Notes under the pieces: model-generated
The model's database searches: none
Told to the model about the DNA's origin: nothing
Seen by the model: only the letters and a program-made list of their open reading frames with translations
Shown: piece by piece, positions 14,696-21,777 of the stretch
Layout of the letters: every line of letters starts with the position of its first letter
Position numbering within the stretch: the stretch's first letter is position 1
Made by a program: the position numbers and the translations under genes
Assembly: GCA_904502155.1 (NCBI GenBank)
Contig: CAJGDV010000004.1
Coordinates: 1-31,941, forward strand
Direction of reading: 5' to 3'
Source of the DNA: an uncultured Bacilli bacterium
Lineage (GTDB): Bacteria > Bacillota_I > Bacilli_A > RF39 > UBA660
DNA: 31,941 nt

Positions 14696-15328
14696 TTATT
14701 CACTAATTGTATTTACTTTTTTTCCAAAATAATCTTCTGGATTTGAAATTTGATTATTAATTATTAATTCAAATAATAAATGTGAATTTAAATCTTTATT
14801 AATACTAGATTTTCCACTTTTTGCAATAATTTGTCCTTGTTTAATTTCGTCATTAACATTAACTTTAATATTATCTACACTTTGATAAATGCTTATAATA
14901 TTATTATCATGTTCAATTTCGACAACATTTCCAACTAAATCATCTTTAGTAATTTTTATAACTTTTCCATCTAAAATAGAAACTACATCAAATGATTCAA
15001 CACCACCATATGCTACTGATGAATTTTGCATATATGTTGATTCATAATAAATTATTGAATTTTCTTGTGATGCTTCATCAGCCTTATGATCATAAAATCC
15101 TTTTAAAATCTTAACATTATTATCAACATATGGTCTATTGATAATTATATCAGTTGTAATTACAGGAATATTTTCTTCATATACTGGTGTTTCTGTATAT
15201 GTTTCACTAACTTCTTCTACTTCTTTATTAAAACTTACTTCAACAGCATATACAACTGTTAATAGTAATGCAAAAATAACAGTAAATATTAAAAAATATG
15301 CTGGTTTTTTTAATCTATAACCTTTCAT
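14696..15328 (-). CDS. spoIIQ: Forespore engulfment protein SpoIIQ (degenerate M23)
   Basis: A 210-residue forespore membrane protein that, in Bacillus, pairs with mother-cell SpoIIIAH across the intermembrane space. One transmembrane segment (about 8-30), a linker with repeated Val/Glu/Thr, and an M23/LytM domain (about 75-200) are visible. The domain keeps GNVVEIEHDN and VNVNDEIKQGQIIAKSGKS but lacks the zinc-site pattern: the HxxxD position reads SVAYGG and the HxH motif reads HLLFE. It should be catalytically dead, as in B. subtilis. The ATG at 15328 follows GAGGTG; the upstream in-frame start has no ribosome site. It lies between spoIID and spoIIID. Confidence 0.93.
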   Translation of the reverse strand: MKGYRLKKPAYFLIFTVIFALLLTVVYAVEVSFNKEVEEVSETYTETPVYEENIPVITTDIIINRPYVDNNVKILKGFYDHKADEASQENSIIYYESTYMQNSSVAYGGVESFDVVSILDGKVIKITKDDLVGNVVEIEHDNNIISIYQSVDNIKVNVNDEIKQGQIIAKSGKSSINKDLNSHLLFELIINNQISNPEDYFGKKVNTISE

Positions 15329-15373
15329 TTTTTCACCTCTACTGTTATTTTTAAACAAATTTATTTTTTTATA

Positions 15374-16282
15374 CTAATTTTTTACAATTTTTGTATTTTT
15401 ATAATAATAATTTAATATTTCATCATATTTTTTATTAGCTAGGGCCATTCCTTGTGCACCATACTGACTCATTCCTACTCCATGTCCATATCCTTTTGTA
15501 TTAATTATAACTTCATTATTTTGTTTTATAATATTAAAATAACTAGATCTTAATTCTAATTTAGAAACGATATCTGAAGATTTAAATTTTATTCCATTAA
15601 TAGTTAATTCTATATTTCTTCCTGTTGATGTTTTTTTATTGTATTCAATTACTAAATTTTCATTATAATCAATATTTAAACGATGATAAAATTCATTTAA
15701 TAAGTATTTTTTTTGATCCTTATAGGCCGGTGATATTTCATCCCATTTTGATTCAACGCTTCTTAAATAAGGAACTTTATTTTTAAATACTTCTTCACTA
15801 TTTTCTGTATAACCTGTACTTGTTGAAAAAAATAAAGCATCAATAATTTCATTGTTATAAACCAAATATTCACCTTTTGTATTCTTTACAACATTTTTAA
15901 GTTTATTAATATTATCTATATATTTATCACCCCATACATTTTTTAAATATTCATAGTCAAGATATACTTGATTCATAATTGTATCAACAACATCATAATC
16001 ATTATTTTTATTTTCCATCATTTTTTTAAGTCCATATGTTCTTGATGCTACAGATTGAGCTTTTAAAGCTTCTTCTTCAAAATTTATAGGCATTTCTCCT
16101 GCAATTACACCTACGACATAATCTTCTAAATATACTTCATCTATTGTATTGTCAGAACGTTTTACTCTTATTTTAGTATCATCTAAATATAAGAAATTTA
16201 TTTCCTCTTTTTTAAAAAACATATTTACTACAAATATAGGTATTAATACTATTAAGCATGAAAAAAGTAGTATTTTTTTCAT
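15374..16282 (-). CDS. spoIID: Stage II sporulation protein D (peptidoglycan lytic transglycosylase)
   Basis: A 302-residue membrane-anchored enzyme that trims peptidoglycan during engulfment with SpoIIM/SpoIIP. An N-terminal membrane segment (about 3-22) precedes the SpoIID domain: EDYVVGVIAGEMPINFEEEA at about 48-67 includes the catalytic Glu in GEMP, then KAQSVASRTYGLKKM, a central STSTGYTENSEEVF segment near 153-166, and the C-terminal KGYGHGVGMSQYGAQGMA motif near 264-281. These are the defining blocks. The ATG at 16282 follows AAGGAGG. It heads the spoIID-spoIIQ-spoIIID-mbl run. Confidence 0.97.
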   Translation of the reverse strand: MKKILLFSCLIVLIPIFVVNMFFKKEEINFLYLDDTKIRVKRSDNTIDEVYLEDYVVGVIAGEMPINFEEEALKAQSVASRTYGLKKMMENKNNDYDVVDTIMNQVYLDYEYLKNVWGDKYIDNINKLKNVVKNTKGEYLVYNNEIIDALFFSTSTGYTENSEEVFKNKVPYLRSVESKWDEISPAYKDQKKYLLNEFYHRLNIDYNENLVIEYNKKTSTGRNIELTINGIKFKSSDIVSKLELRSSYFNIIKQNNEVIINTKGYGHGVGMSQYGAQGMALANKKYDEILNYYYKNTKIVKN

Positions 16283-16312
16283 ATAACCTCCTTCATTATA
16301 TTACTTATACTA

Positions 16313-16510
16313 CTATATTATTTTTGTATTTAAGAAAAAATCATACAAAAAATTTGTTGCTAGATACGATAAAGACATTGCTATAATTAAATATAAAATT
16401 TGCGCTTGTCTAGGTTTACTATTTTTAATAAATTTATTATAATCTAATCCATCTAAACCATAAAGTGCTAGTGTAAAAGATAAAATGTATAATATTGTCT
16501 TAACAGTCAT
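16313..16510 (-). CDS. DUF1146 membrane protein (YwzB-like)
   Basis: About 65 residues with two transmembrane helices (about 4-20 and 36-58) joined by a short basic cytoplasmic stretch containing LDGLDYNKFIK and KPRQAQILY. It matches the DUF1146/YwzB family, found next to the atp operon, murA and spoIID in Bacilli, so its place just before spoIID fits. The ATG at 16510 overlaps the rpiB stop; there is no clear ribosome site, so translation is probably coupled. A TTG three codons upstream is the alternative start. Function unknown. Confidence 0.82.
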   Translation of the reverse strand: MTVKTILYILSFTLALYGLDGLDYNKFIKNSKPRQAQILYLIIAMSLSYLATNFLYDFFLNTKII

Positions 16511-16937
16511 GGTTTTCAAGCATTTCTATTCTTCTAATATGTCTTTCATCATTAGAAAATTCCGTATCAATAAACGCATTAACAATTTTTTTTGTTTTAA
16601 ACAAAGATTCATTAGCTGATAGTGCTATTACATTAGCATTATTATGTTGTCTTGTTAATACTGTATCATTAACATTTGTTACTTTAGCACATCTAATTCC
16701 TTTAACCTTATTAGCTGCAATAGACATCCCTATTCCAGTTCCACACAATAAAATACCTAAATCAGCATTTTTATTGCAAATTTCATTACATAATTTAAAA
16801 GCATACACTGGATAATCTACTGACTCTTCAGTGTTTGGACCTAAATCTTCAACTTCAATATTTCTTTTCTTTAAATGATTAATTATTTCTTCTTTTCTTT
16901 TTATTCCACGATGATCACTTGCTATTACTATTTTCAT
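16500..16937 (-). CDS. rpiB: Ribose-5-phosphate isomerase B
   Basis: A 145-residue RpiB/LacAB-family sugar-phosphate isomerase interconverting ribose 5-phosphate and ribulose 5-phosphate in the pentose phosphate pathway. SDHRG at 7-11, catalytic Cys65 in GILLCGTGIGMSIAANK, and RQHNNANVIALS near 96-107, with the phosphate-binding His/Arg, are all present. The ATG at 16937 follows GGAGGT; the in-frame ATG four codons upstream overlaps that site. It has an extended -10 promoter (16961-16969) that immediately follows the terminator of the large RNA. Confidence 0.95.
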   Translation of the reverse strand: MKIVIASDHRGIKRKEEIINHLKKRNIEVEDLGPNTEESVDYPVYAFKLCNEICNKNADLGILLCGTGIGMSIAANKVKGIRCAKVTNVNDTVLTRQHNNANVIALSANESLFKTKKIVNAFIDTEFSNDERHIRRIEMLENHDC

Positions 16938-16960
16938 GTTTACCTCCAATATCTAAATTA

Positions 16961-16969
16961 ATTATATCA
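16961..16969 (-). promoter_or_regulatory. Extended -10 promoter of rpiB
   Basis: TGATATAAT on the minus strand, 24 bases before the rpiB ATG and 13 bases past the T tract that ends the large RNA. No -35 consensus. Confidence 0.6.
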
Positions 16970-16981
16970 TTTTTGCTCTTT

Positions 16982-17013
16982 AAAAAAAAGAAGTACATTT
17001 TAATATGTACTTC
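16982..17013 (-). terminator. Intrinsic terminator of the large RNA
   Basis: On the minus strand a 9-bp stem GAAGTACAT/ATGTACTTC with a six-base loop is followed by eight T (16989-16982). No open reading frame precedes it, so it terminates a non-coding transcript coming from the right. Confidence 0.9.
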
Positions 17014-18916
17014 CAAAGGATTAGAGATAATTTAAGAATAAAGATATTAGTATAAAATAAAATTTAATAAAGATAAGAGATTTTTTTGCACTAACTTAGT
17101 GCGAGGTTTTAAATATGGACACCAATCACATTTAAAACAATTTATTATTATTAGCCTTCCCCTTTTAGCTTATAATTGAATTTTTTTAATAAATAATTCT
17201 ACATGTCCGTTCAGACTCCATTTCTTTTAAAATATTTTTTATCCATACATGTACTAGAAAATATATGTATAATTTTTTTATTTCATTTATAAATTATTTT
17301 ATTATTACATTAGTCATACCCTACTTATGTAAATATAAATAATTTAACCGACAATGGATTATTAACAGGGGTTTTTTAACGACAATAGAATTTCCCATTA
17401 ATAATCTTAATGAAATATTTTGCCTAAACAAATCACATGGTAATTTGCCTGGCTTGCATATGCAACCTTTTTGTTGAAATATGCATTTGTAGAGCTATTA
17501 ATGTCAGATCTACTGGAAAATCAACATCAATACCATGTAAGCTTTCTACATTTCCGTTAATAATTAATTTAATTTTTTTCAATTGTTATTTAACCTTAAA
17601 CAACTGATTTTCGATTCTCATTAGAAAAGCATTAGCCCAAATAACTTTTCAAATACAATAATGAGAATTTTTTATACTTACTGTTATACATTGACATACT
17701 TGCCCAATTTTATATGTCTTAAATGTATTAAATAATGAACTAAATAGTAAAGTATATAATCGAATAGAATTTGTACTAGAAAGGATTAATTACATTGAAC
17801 TGCTACTAGATACAGTTCTTAGTTATATTACTTTAGCCCATAAAGCAATATTAAACCGACTCAACAAATGTTGAATATTAATGAAATATAATCCTTTAGT
17901 ACTAATTATAATATTTTCTAATCGATTAGAATTTTGATATAAAGAATTGAAAGGTTTTAAGAAATTTGATTTCTTATTAATTTATTTTAGTATTTATCTA
18001 TCTTCGATATTGATTCTATGATAGATATTTTGTTCTCACAACAAATTTTCACTTGCTCCAATTATCTTAATTATTAAGATAAATTAGGAATTAAAATTAC
18101 AAAATTTTTATTCCTATTTATTAATTTCAATTTCTGCTAATACATTTATCATCATAAAATGTATCAAAATTGAGACTATATATAATACTAGTATTCCCAA
18201 ACATACTTTTAGTATTAATATATTTTAATAAATAGTATATTTTATAATATTTTAACTGGATAGTTCCAGTCTTGGTGATGTATTTTTTATACATCACCAA
18301 TTAAGAGATTAGCTTACGCAAATCACCAATATTAGGTTTTTTCAATTATAACATTATCTACATTTCCCTATTCTCTTTTTCAATAAACTTTTTGGAATTC
18401 AAACACTATAATTGAAACTCAATTTTACTTTCTTTACAATAAACTGAGTACATTGTTTGTAATAAACTGCCCAATATTACAAACGAGACAATAACCAAAT
18501 TTTCAATTAAATATATTTTATATAATTTTTTTACTAAATCTTATCCATATATATAAATGGCTTTTTCTAATTAATAAAATATATTTTTAAGAAGAATGTA
18601 GTAATTAATATTTCTGGCCCTAAACAGAAATATTATTTCTTCCAGAAGTTTCTAGCCCTAATAGAAAATCTGGAAATTTATAACTAGGCCCTAACTAATT
18701 ATAAACATGATCACTTTTCTTTTTTTTTAAAATTTCAAATAAACTATTTTAGTAGAAGTCGATACTAAGATATTTTATTTTTGAAATTATTATTTAATGT
18801 TCCGGTTAAATAATAATTTATCAGTTGCCCATAACTGATGCCTCATGTAAGGTCTTTTGAAATTTTTAAATTTAGAAAATGTACTGATCGAATTTTCCAA
18901 TCTATCTACCTCTTCT
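16982..18916 (-). ncRNA. Candidate giant structured non-coding RNA (about 1.93 kb)
   Basis: This stretch has no ORF longer than about 45 codons on either strand but is packed with strong hairpins. Examples: 18820-18839, 18787-18816 (11 bp), 18678-18704, 18642-18673, 18607-18634, 18455-18484 (10 bp), 18272-18300 (12 bp), 18255-18270, 18184-18216, 18127-18173, 18085-18116, 18062-18082, 17916-17931, 17693-17718, 17614-17668, 17455-17485, 17356-17404, 17305-17332, 17088-17102. A multi-branch junction closes between 17773 and 17902. A sigma-A-like promoter and an intrinsic terminator bracket it on the minus strand. All eight minus-strand GGGC tetranucleotides fall in hairpin loops. It lies between a terminated pilin-like gene and rpiB. 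I recognise no motifs of RNase P, tmRNA, SRP RNA, rRNA or group II introns. It could belong to a known large class (OLE, GOLLD, ROOL), which I cannot exclude from memory. Confidence 0.7.
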
Positions 18917-18922
18917 AGTTTC

Positions 18923-18950
18923 ATTATAGCACCTATATTTCAGTAATCAA
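18923..18950 (-). promoter_or_regulatory. Promoter of the large RNA (proximal candidate)
   Basis: On the minus strand TTGATT (18950-18945) and TATAAT (18928-18923) are 16 bases apart, giving a start near 18916. The -10 overlaps the ATG of a 44-codon ORF; both cannot be used from this promoter. Confidence 0.5.
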
Positions 18951-18974
18951 TACCTAAAATGATTTTTTTTTAAA

Positions 18975-19003
18975 ATTATACACTTTTTTTGATAAAAGTG
19001 TAA
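18975..19003 (-). promoter_or_regulatory. Promoter of the large RNA (distal candidate)
   Basis: On the minus strand TTACAC (19003-18998) and TATAAT (18980-18975) are exactly 17 bases apart, giving a start near 18968. It lies right behind the terminator of the gene at 19031-20083, so it would make an independent transcript. Confidence 0.5.
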
Positions 19004-19030
19004 AAGAAAAAAGATACATAATATATCTTT
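19004..19030 (-). terminator. Terminator of the pilin-like gene
   Basis: On the minus strand the 7-bp stem AAAGATA/TATCTTT (19030-19010) is followed by a short run of T. It starts immediately after the stop codon at 19031-19033 and insulates the large RNA from upstream transcription. Confidence 0.7.
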
Positions 19031-20083
19031 CTATTTTCTTACTATTTTATATGGATTTTCAAATGTTCCATCACCATCAAGATTTATGTTTTTGTTTAAA
19101 GTAAAGACTAATCTTACATTATTTTCAATATCAAATGTATGATTGTAAACCACTCCGTCTTTAGAAATTGCATAAATACCTTGACTATCATAATCCCTTG
19201 TAAAATAAGGATAATCTGTGTGTAACCAATTTTTATTTGAACAAAATTTATTATTTAAAAAATTATTTTTACAATTTGTGTCAAGCGATACATTTATGTA
19301 ATCTTCAACATTTAACATTGACACTATTGATGTTGATTTCATATATTGTTGTGTATTAATTATATATGAATAATATTCAGTTTCAACAAAATTAGGATTT
19401 ATACGATATTTTTTAAACTCATTATCATAATTTAAATAATAAGCAATATTATTATTGTCAAATATTGCATAGTCAGATAATTTATTATTTTTACTCCATT
19501 TTATATTTTCAATATAATCATTTTTTATAATTTTAATATTTTTATCAGAATCAATTTTTATAATTCTATACATTTCTTCATTAATTAATATATAATTATT
19601 AGGATTTTCACCTCTAAAATAATAGTTGTTGTTGTAAGATGAGTATAAACCATCACCATTATAAGTTAATTCTATAATATAATCACCTAACTTTACAGTG
19701 TTTAAATCTTCACAAGAACTTAATGTTACATGTTCATCATTAAAATCTTTAAAAGCACACCATGTTTCCTCGTTAGCAATAATTTTAGTTTTACCCTCTT
19801 TATTTATATATATATATCCATTTTCTGGAAGGTTTGAATTTAATTGAAGACCATCTTCTGTAATTTTATAATCTTTAATTGTAAATAGCTTGTATTCATC
19901 ATCAAAATTTGTGTTTGAATTATAATAATTATTAAGTTCACTGACAATTTTATTCATATTGGATTCAATTTGTTCTTTATTTTTAACAATATTTAGTAAC
20001 TTTATTGTAGGATAACCAATTAATAATGCTAAAGAGCATAATAATAATAAAGTTAACATTAATACCTGTCTATTATCATTCAT
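19031..20083 (-). CDS. Pilin-like surface protein with N-terminal membrane helix
   Basis: A 350-residue protein. A short N-terminus and one hydrophobic helix (about 8-32) are followed by an amphipathic, heptad-like stretch (33-55), as in pseudopilins but without a GFTLxE cleavage site. The extracellular part contains GLYSSYNNNYYFRGENPNNY near 147-166 and YRIIKIDSDKNIKIIK near 174-189. This resembles the YY[FY]xGxNPNNY...WRII module seen in pilin-like surface proteins of gut Bacillota. Its end, GDGTFENPYKIV, also matches that group. Four Cys could make two disulfides. The ATG at 20083 follows GGTGAT, with an extended -10 at 20099-20107. Function unproven; adhesion or surface display is inferred. 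Confidence 0.75.
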   Translation of the reverse strand: MNDNRQVLMLTLLLLCSLALLIGYPTIKLLNIVKNKEQIESNMNKIVSELNNYYNSNTNFDDEYKLFTIKDYKITEDGLQLNSNLPENGYIYINKEGKTKIIANEETWCAFKDFNDEHVTLSSCEDLNTVKLGDYIIELTYNGDGLYSSYNNNYYFRGENPNNYILINEEMYRIIKIDSDKNIKIIKNDYIENIKWSKNNKLSDYAIFDNNNIAYYLNYDNEFKKYRINPNFVETEYYSYIINTQQYMKSTSIVSMLNVEDYINVSLDTNCKNNFLNNKFCSNKNWLHTDYPYFTRDYDSQGIYAISKDGVVYNHTFDIENNVRLVFTLNKNINLDGDGTFENPYKIVRK

Positions 20084-20098
20084 ACTATCACCATTATA

Positions 20099-20107
20099 AT
20101 TATATCA
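20099..20107 (-). promoter_or_regulatory. Extended -10 promoter of the pilin-like gene
   Basis: TGATATAAT on the minus strand, directly behind the T tract of the rpmE terminator and 15 bases before the start codon. Confidence 0.55.
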
Positions 20108-20111
20108 CAAT

Positions 20112-20140
20112 ATAAAAAAAAATAATCATACGATTATTTT
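20112..20140 (-). terminator. Terminator of rpmE
   Basis: On the minus strand the stem AATAATC/GATTATT (extended by A-T pairs) with a four-base loop is followed by a long T run. It includes the rpmE stop codon at 20134-20136. Confidence 0.85.
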
Positions 20141-20343
20141 TCTGTGTTAATACCATATTTACGGTTGAATTTTTCTACACGTCCTGTTTTAGCAGCAACA
20201 CCTTGTTTTCCTGTGTAGAATGGATGACATTTGTCACAAACTTCAACGTGTAATTCATTTTTATTTGATTTTACAGTGAATTCATTTCCACAAGCACAAA
20301 TAACTTTAGTGTCTACATAATTTGGATGAATATTCTTTTTCAT
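20134..20343 (-). CDS. rpmE: 50S ribosomal protein bL31 (zinc-type)
   Basis: A 69-residue large-subunit protein at the subunit interface. MKKNIHPNY starts the protein; the zinc-binding Cys are in CACGNEF (two Cys) and CDKCHPFYTGKQ (two Cys), the C-plus form, followed by the TGRVEKFNRKYG signature. The ATG at 20343 has AAGGAGAT at good spacing; the in-frame ATG at 20364 overlaps a leader hairpin and is unlikely. It has its own consensus promoter and terminator. The C-plus type is usually expressed under zinc sufficiency, with a zinc-free paralogue elsewhere (known for Bacillus, not seen here). Confidence 0.97.
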   Translation of the reverse strand: MKKNIHPNYVDTKVICACGNEFTVKSNKNELHVEVCDKCHPFYTGKQGVAAKTGRVEKFNRKYGINTEK

Positions 20344-20362
20344 TTTTCTATCTCCTTCCGCC

Positions 20363-20380
20363 ATGACTAGATAAAGTCAT
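20363..20380 (-). promoter_or_regulatory. Leader hairpin upstream of rpmE (possible L31 autoregulatory site)
   Basis: The hairpin ATGACT-TTATCT-AGTCAT sits in the roughly 50-base leader, 19 bases before the rpmE start codon and just ahead of the ribosome site. Ribosomal-protein leaders for L31 are known in Bacillota; that this is one is inferred from position only. Confidence 0.35.
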
Positions 20381-20398
20381 AGTAATTTTTGCGAATAT

Positions 20399-20428
20399 AT
20401 TATAACAATAAATTTATTAATATGTCAA
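20399..20428 (-). promoter_or_regulatory. rpmE promoter
   Basis: A perfect TTGACA (20428-20423) and perfect TATAAT (20404-20399) are 18 bases apart on the minus strand, with TG one base before the -10. It is the strongest promoter match in the window, as expected for a ribosomal protein gene. Confidence 0.9.
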
Positions 20429-20430
20429 CA

Positions 20431-21078
20431 TTAATCTTTTGATTTGCCTAATAAATTTAATAAGTTAATGAAAATATTAATGAAATCTAAATATAATTCC
20501 AAAGCAAACAATATAGCAAATGATCCATTTGATTTTACAACATTATAATTGCGATCAATTTTTTGAATGTCATAAGCTGTCATTCCACAGAATAGAACAA
20601 CTAATACAATTGATAAAATTGTATCTAAAAGCGCACTTCCAATAAAGATATTAAATATTGATGTAATGATTATTGCAAAAAGGCCAATATATAAATATGT
20701 TGAAATCTTTGTTAAATCAAATTTTGTTGTTTTTCCAAACGCACTCAATATTAAAAATATAAAAGTTGTTATTAAAAAACAATATATAAGTGATGATACA
20801 TCATACAATATAAATATACTTGACAAACTAACACCAGATACAAATGAATATATCATAAAAAGTAACCCAGCTGTTGTTTCCTTAATTTTATGTATTAATG
20901 ATGATAAAGTTATTACTAATACAAATTCACCAATAATAAATAACCAATATAAACCATTTGAAAATAATAAATCTAATAAATCATGTGTTGTTGATATAAC
21001 ATATCCTGTTATAAATGTAATAAAAAAACCAAAAGCCATCCATCTAAATACTTTGCTAAATACTTCATTTTTGTTCAT
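20431..21078 (-). CDS. Bax inhibitor-1/YccA family membrane protein
   Basis: A 215-residue seven-TM protein of the BI-1 (UPF0005/TMBIM) family; B. subtilis YetJ of this family is a pH-sensitive calcium leak channel. The family end pattern is clear: GMTAYDIQKIDRNY near 165-178 holds one of the paired Asp, and ALELYLDFINIFINLLNLLG near 192-211 the other. The ATG at 21078 has AAGGAGG upstream. It follows the SGNH-like gene with its own extended -10 (21096-21104). The physiological role here is unknown. Confidence 0.93.
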   Translation of the reverse strand: MNKNEVFSKVFRWMAFGFFITFITGYVISTTHDLLDLLFSNGLYWLFIIGEFVLVITLSSLIHKIKETTAGLLFMIYSFVSGVSLSSIFILYDVSSLIYCFLITTFIFLILSAFGKTTKFDLTKISTYLYIGLFAIIITSIFNIFIGSALLDTILSIVLVVLFCGMTAYDIQKIDRNYNVVKSNGSFAILFALELYLDFINIFINLLNLLGKSKD

Positions 21079-21095
21079 AAATACCTCCTTAAATA

Positions 21096-21104
21096 ATTAT
21101 ATCA
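21096..21104 (-). promoter_or_regulatory. Extended -10 promoter of the BI-1 gene
   Basis: TGATATAAT on the minus strand directly after the stop of the SGNH-like gene and 18 bases before the ATG at 21078. The start codon would be very close to the transcript start. Confidence 0.4.
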
Positions 21105-21725
21105 TTAATTTATTAAAACTGTATTTTCTATTTCTTCTATTATTTTATTTCTAAGATTATCTTTATTATTAATATAATTATTATTTTCAAATATATCTAT
21201 ATATTTTATTTTATACTCATTACAAAAATCTATGAGTTCATAATTTAATTTTTTTATTCTTTCTATATTATTTTTTGAATCTTCTTTGTAATAAATGCCA
21301 ATTAAAAAAATATCTTCTTTTGAATATTCTCTAACTTTTTTTAAAAATTCAAACAAATCATTTCTATATTCTATAAAATTATCTACTGAATTCATATAAT
21401 AATTTAAATCATCCATATTTAAAGATATTGTTATTAAATCTGCTTTTATTAAAGCATTTTTAAATGTAATTTTTTTGTTTTTATATTTTATTTCTTTATT
21501 ATCTTCTATCATATTAAGATAATCGGAAATTCTTGTATTACTATTAGAAAATTTATATATATATTTTTCTAATTTATTACGATTTGATAAGTAATTAGAT
21601 ATGTTATTGGCAAACCATGAGTTGTCATTAGATAATGATAAATAATATATTTTTCTATCAATTGTCAATGTATATATGTAAATAATTGAAAACAAAATTA
21701 AAACAAAAACTAAAATTTTTTTCAT
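21105..21725 (-). CDS. SGNH/GDSL-hydrolase-like exported protein, catalytic residues missing
   Basis: A 206-residue protein with an N-terminal signal or anchor helix (about 2-20). It looks like a diverged SGNH fold: ISDYLNMIEDN resembles the region after block I, ADLITISLNMDDL the block III strand (normally ITISxGxND), and EDIFLIGIYY the next strand. The GDS Ser is not evident and block III lacks GxND, so it is probably not a working esterase. The ATG at 21725 has AAAGGA at good spacing; a GTG five codons upstream is the alternative. It follows the murA terminator. Assignment to SGNH is tentative. Confidence 0.5.
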   Translation of the reverse strand: MKKILVFVLILFSIIYIYTLTIDRKIYYLSLSNDNSWFANNISNYLSNRNKLEKYIYKFSNSNTRISDYLNMIEDNKEIKYKNKKITFKNALIKADLITISLNMDDLNYYMNSVDNFIEYRNDLFEFLKKVREYSKEDIFLIGIYYKEDSKNNIERIKKLNYELIDFCNEYKIKYIDIFENNNYINNKDNLRNKIIEEIENTVLIN

Positions 21726-21740
21726 ATTTTTTCCTTTCAC

Positions 21741-21777
21741 AAAAAAAAGTATAATTAATACTTTAATTAATTATACT
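21741..21777 (-). terminator. Terminator of fba-murA
   Basis: On the minus strand the stem AAGTATAATTA/TAATTATACTT is followed by eight T. The left arm covers the end of murA including its stop codon. Confidence 0.8.

Noticed and set aside
15329..15373. Sigma-F promoter before spoIIQ (GTATA with a distant A-rich -10)
   Set aside because: The -10 does not align well with the GGnnAnAnT consensus at proper spacing; AT richness makes chance matches likely.
17635..18830. CsrA/RsmA sponge RNA
   Set aside because: The loops carry GGGC, not the AnGGA motif that CsrA needs; only one loop has GGGA.
16982..18968. RNase P RNA, tmRNA, SRP RNA, rRNA or group II intron as explanation of the gene-free region
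   Set aside because: The GAGGAAAGTCC core of RNase P, a tRNA-like end with CCA, the SRP tetraloop domain, rRNA landmarks and an intron domain V were looked for and not seen.
16982..18968. CRISPR array
   Set aside because: The repeated elements are hairpins with different stems; there is no direct repeat of constant length with spacers and no cas gene.
16982..18968. Transcription of the large RNA from the plus strand
   Set aside because: Stems would be the same, but no plus-strand terminator is seen near the right end, whereas the minus strand has both promoters and a T-tailed terminator.
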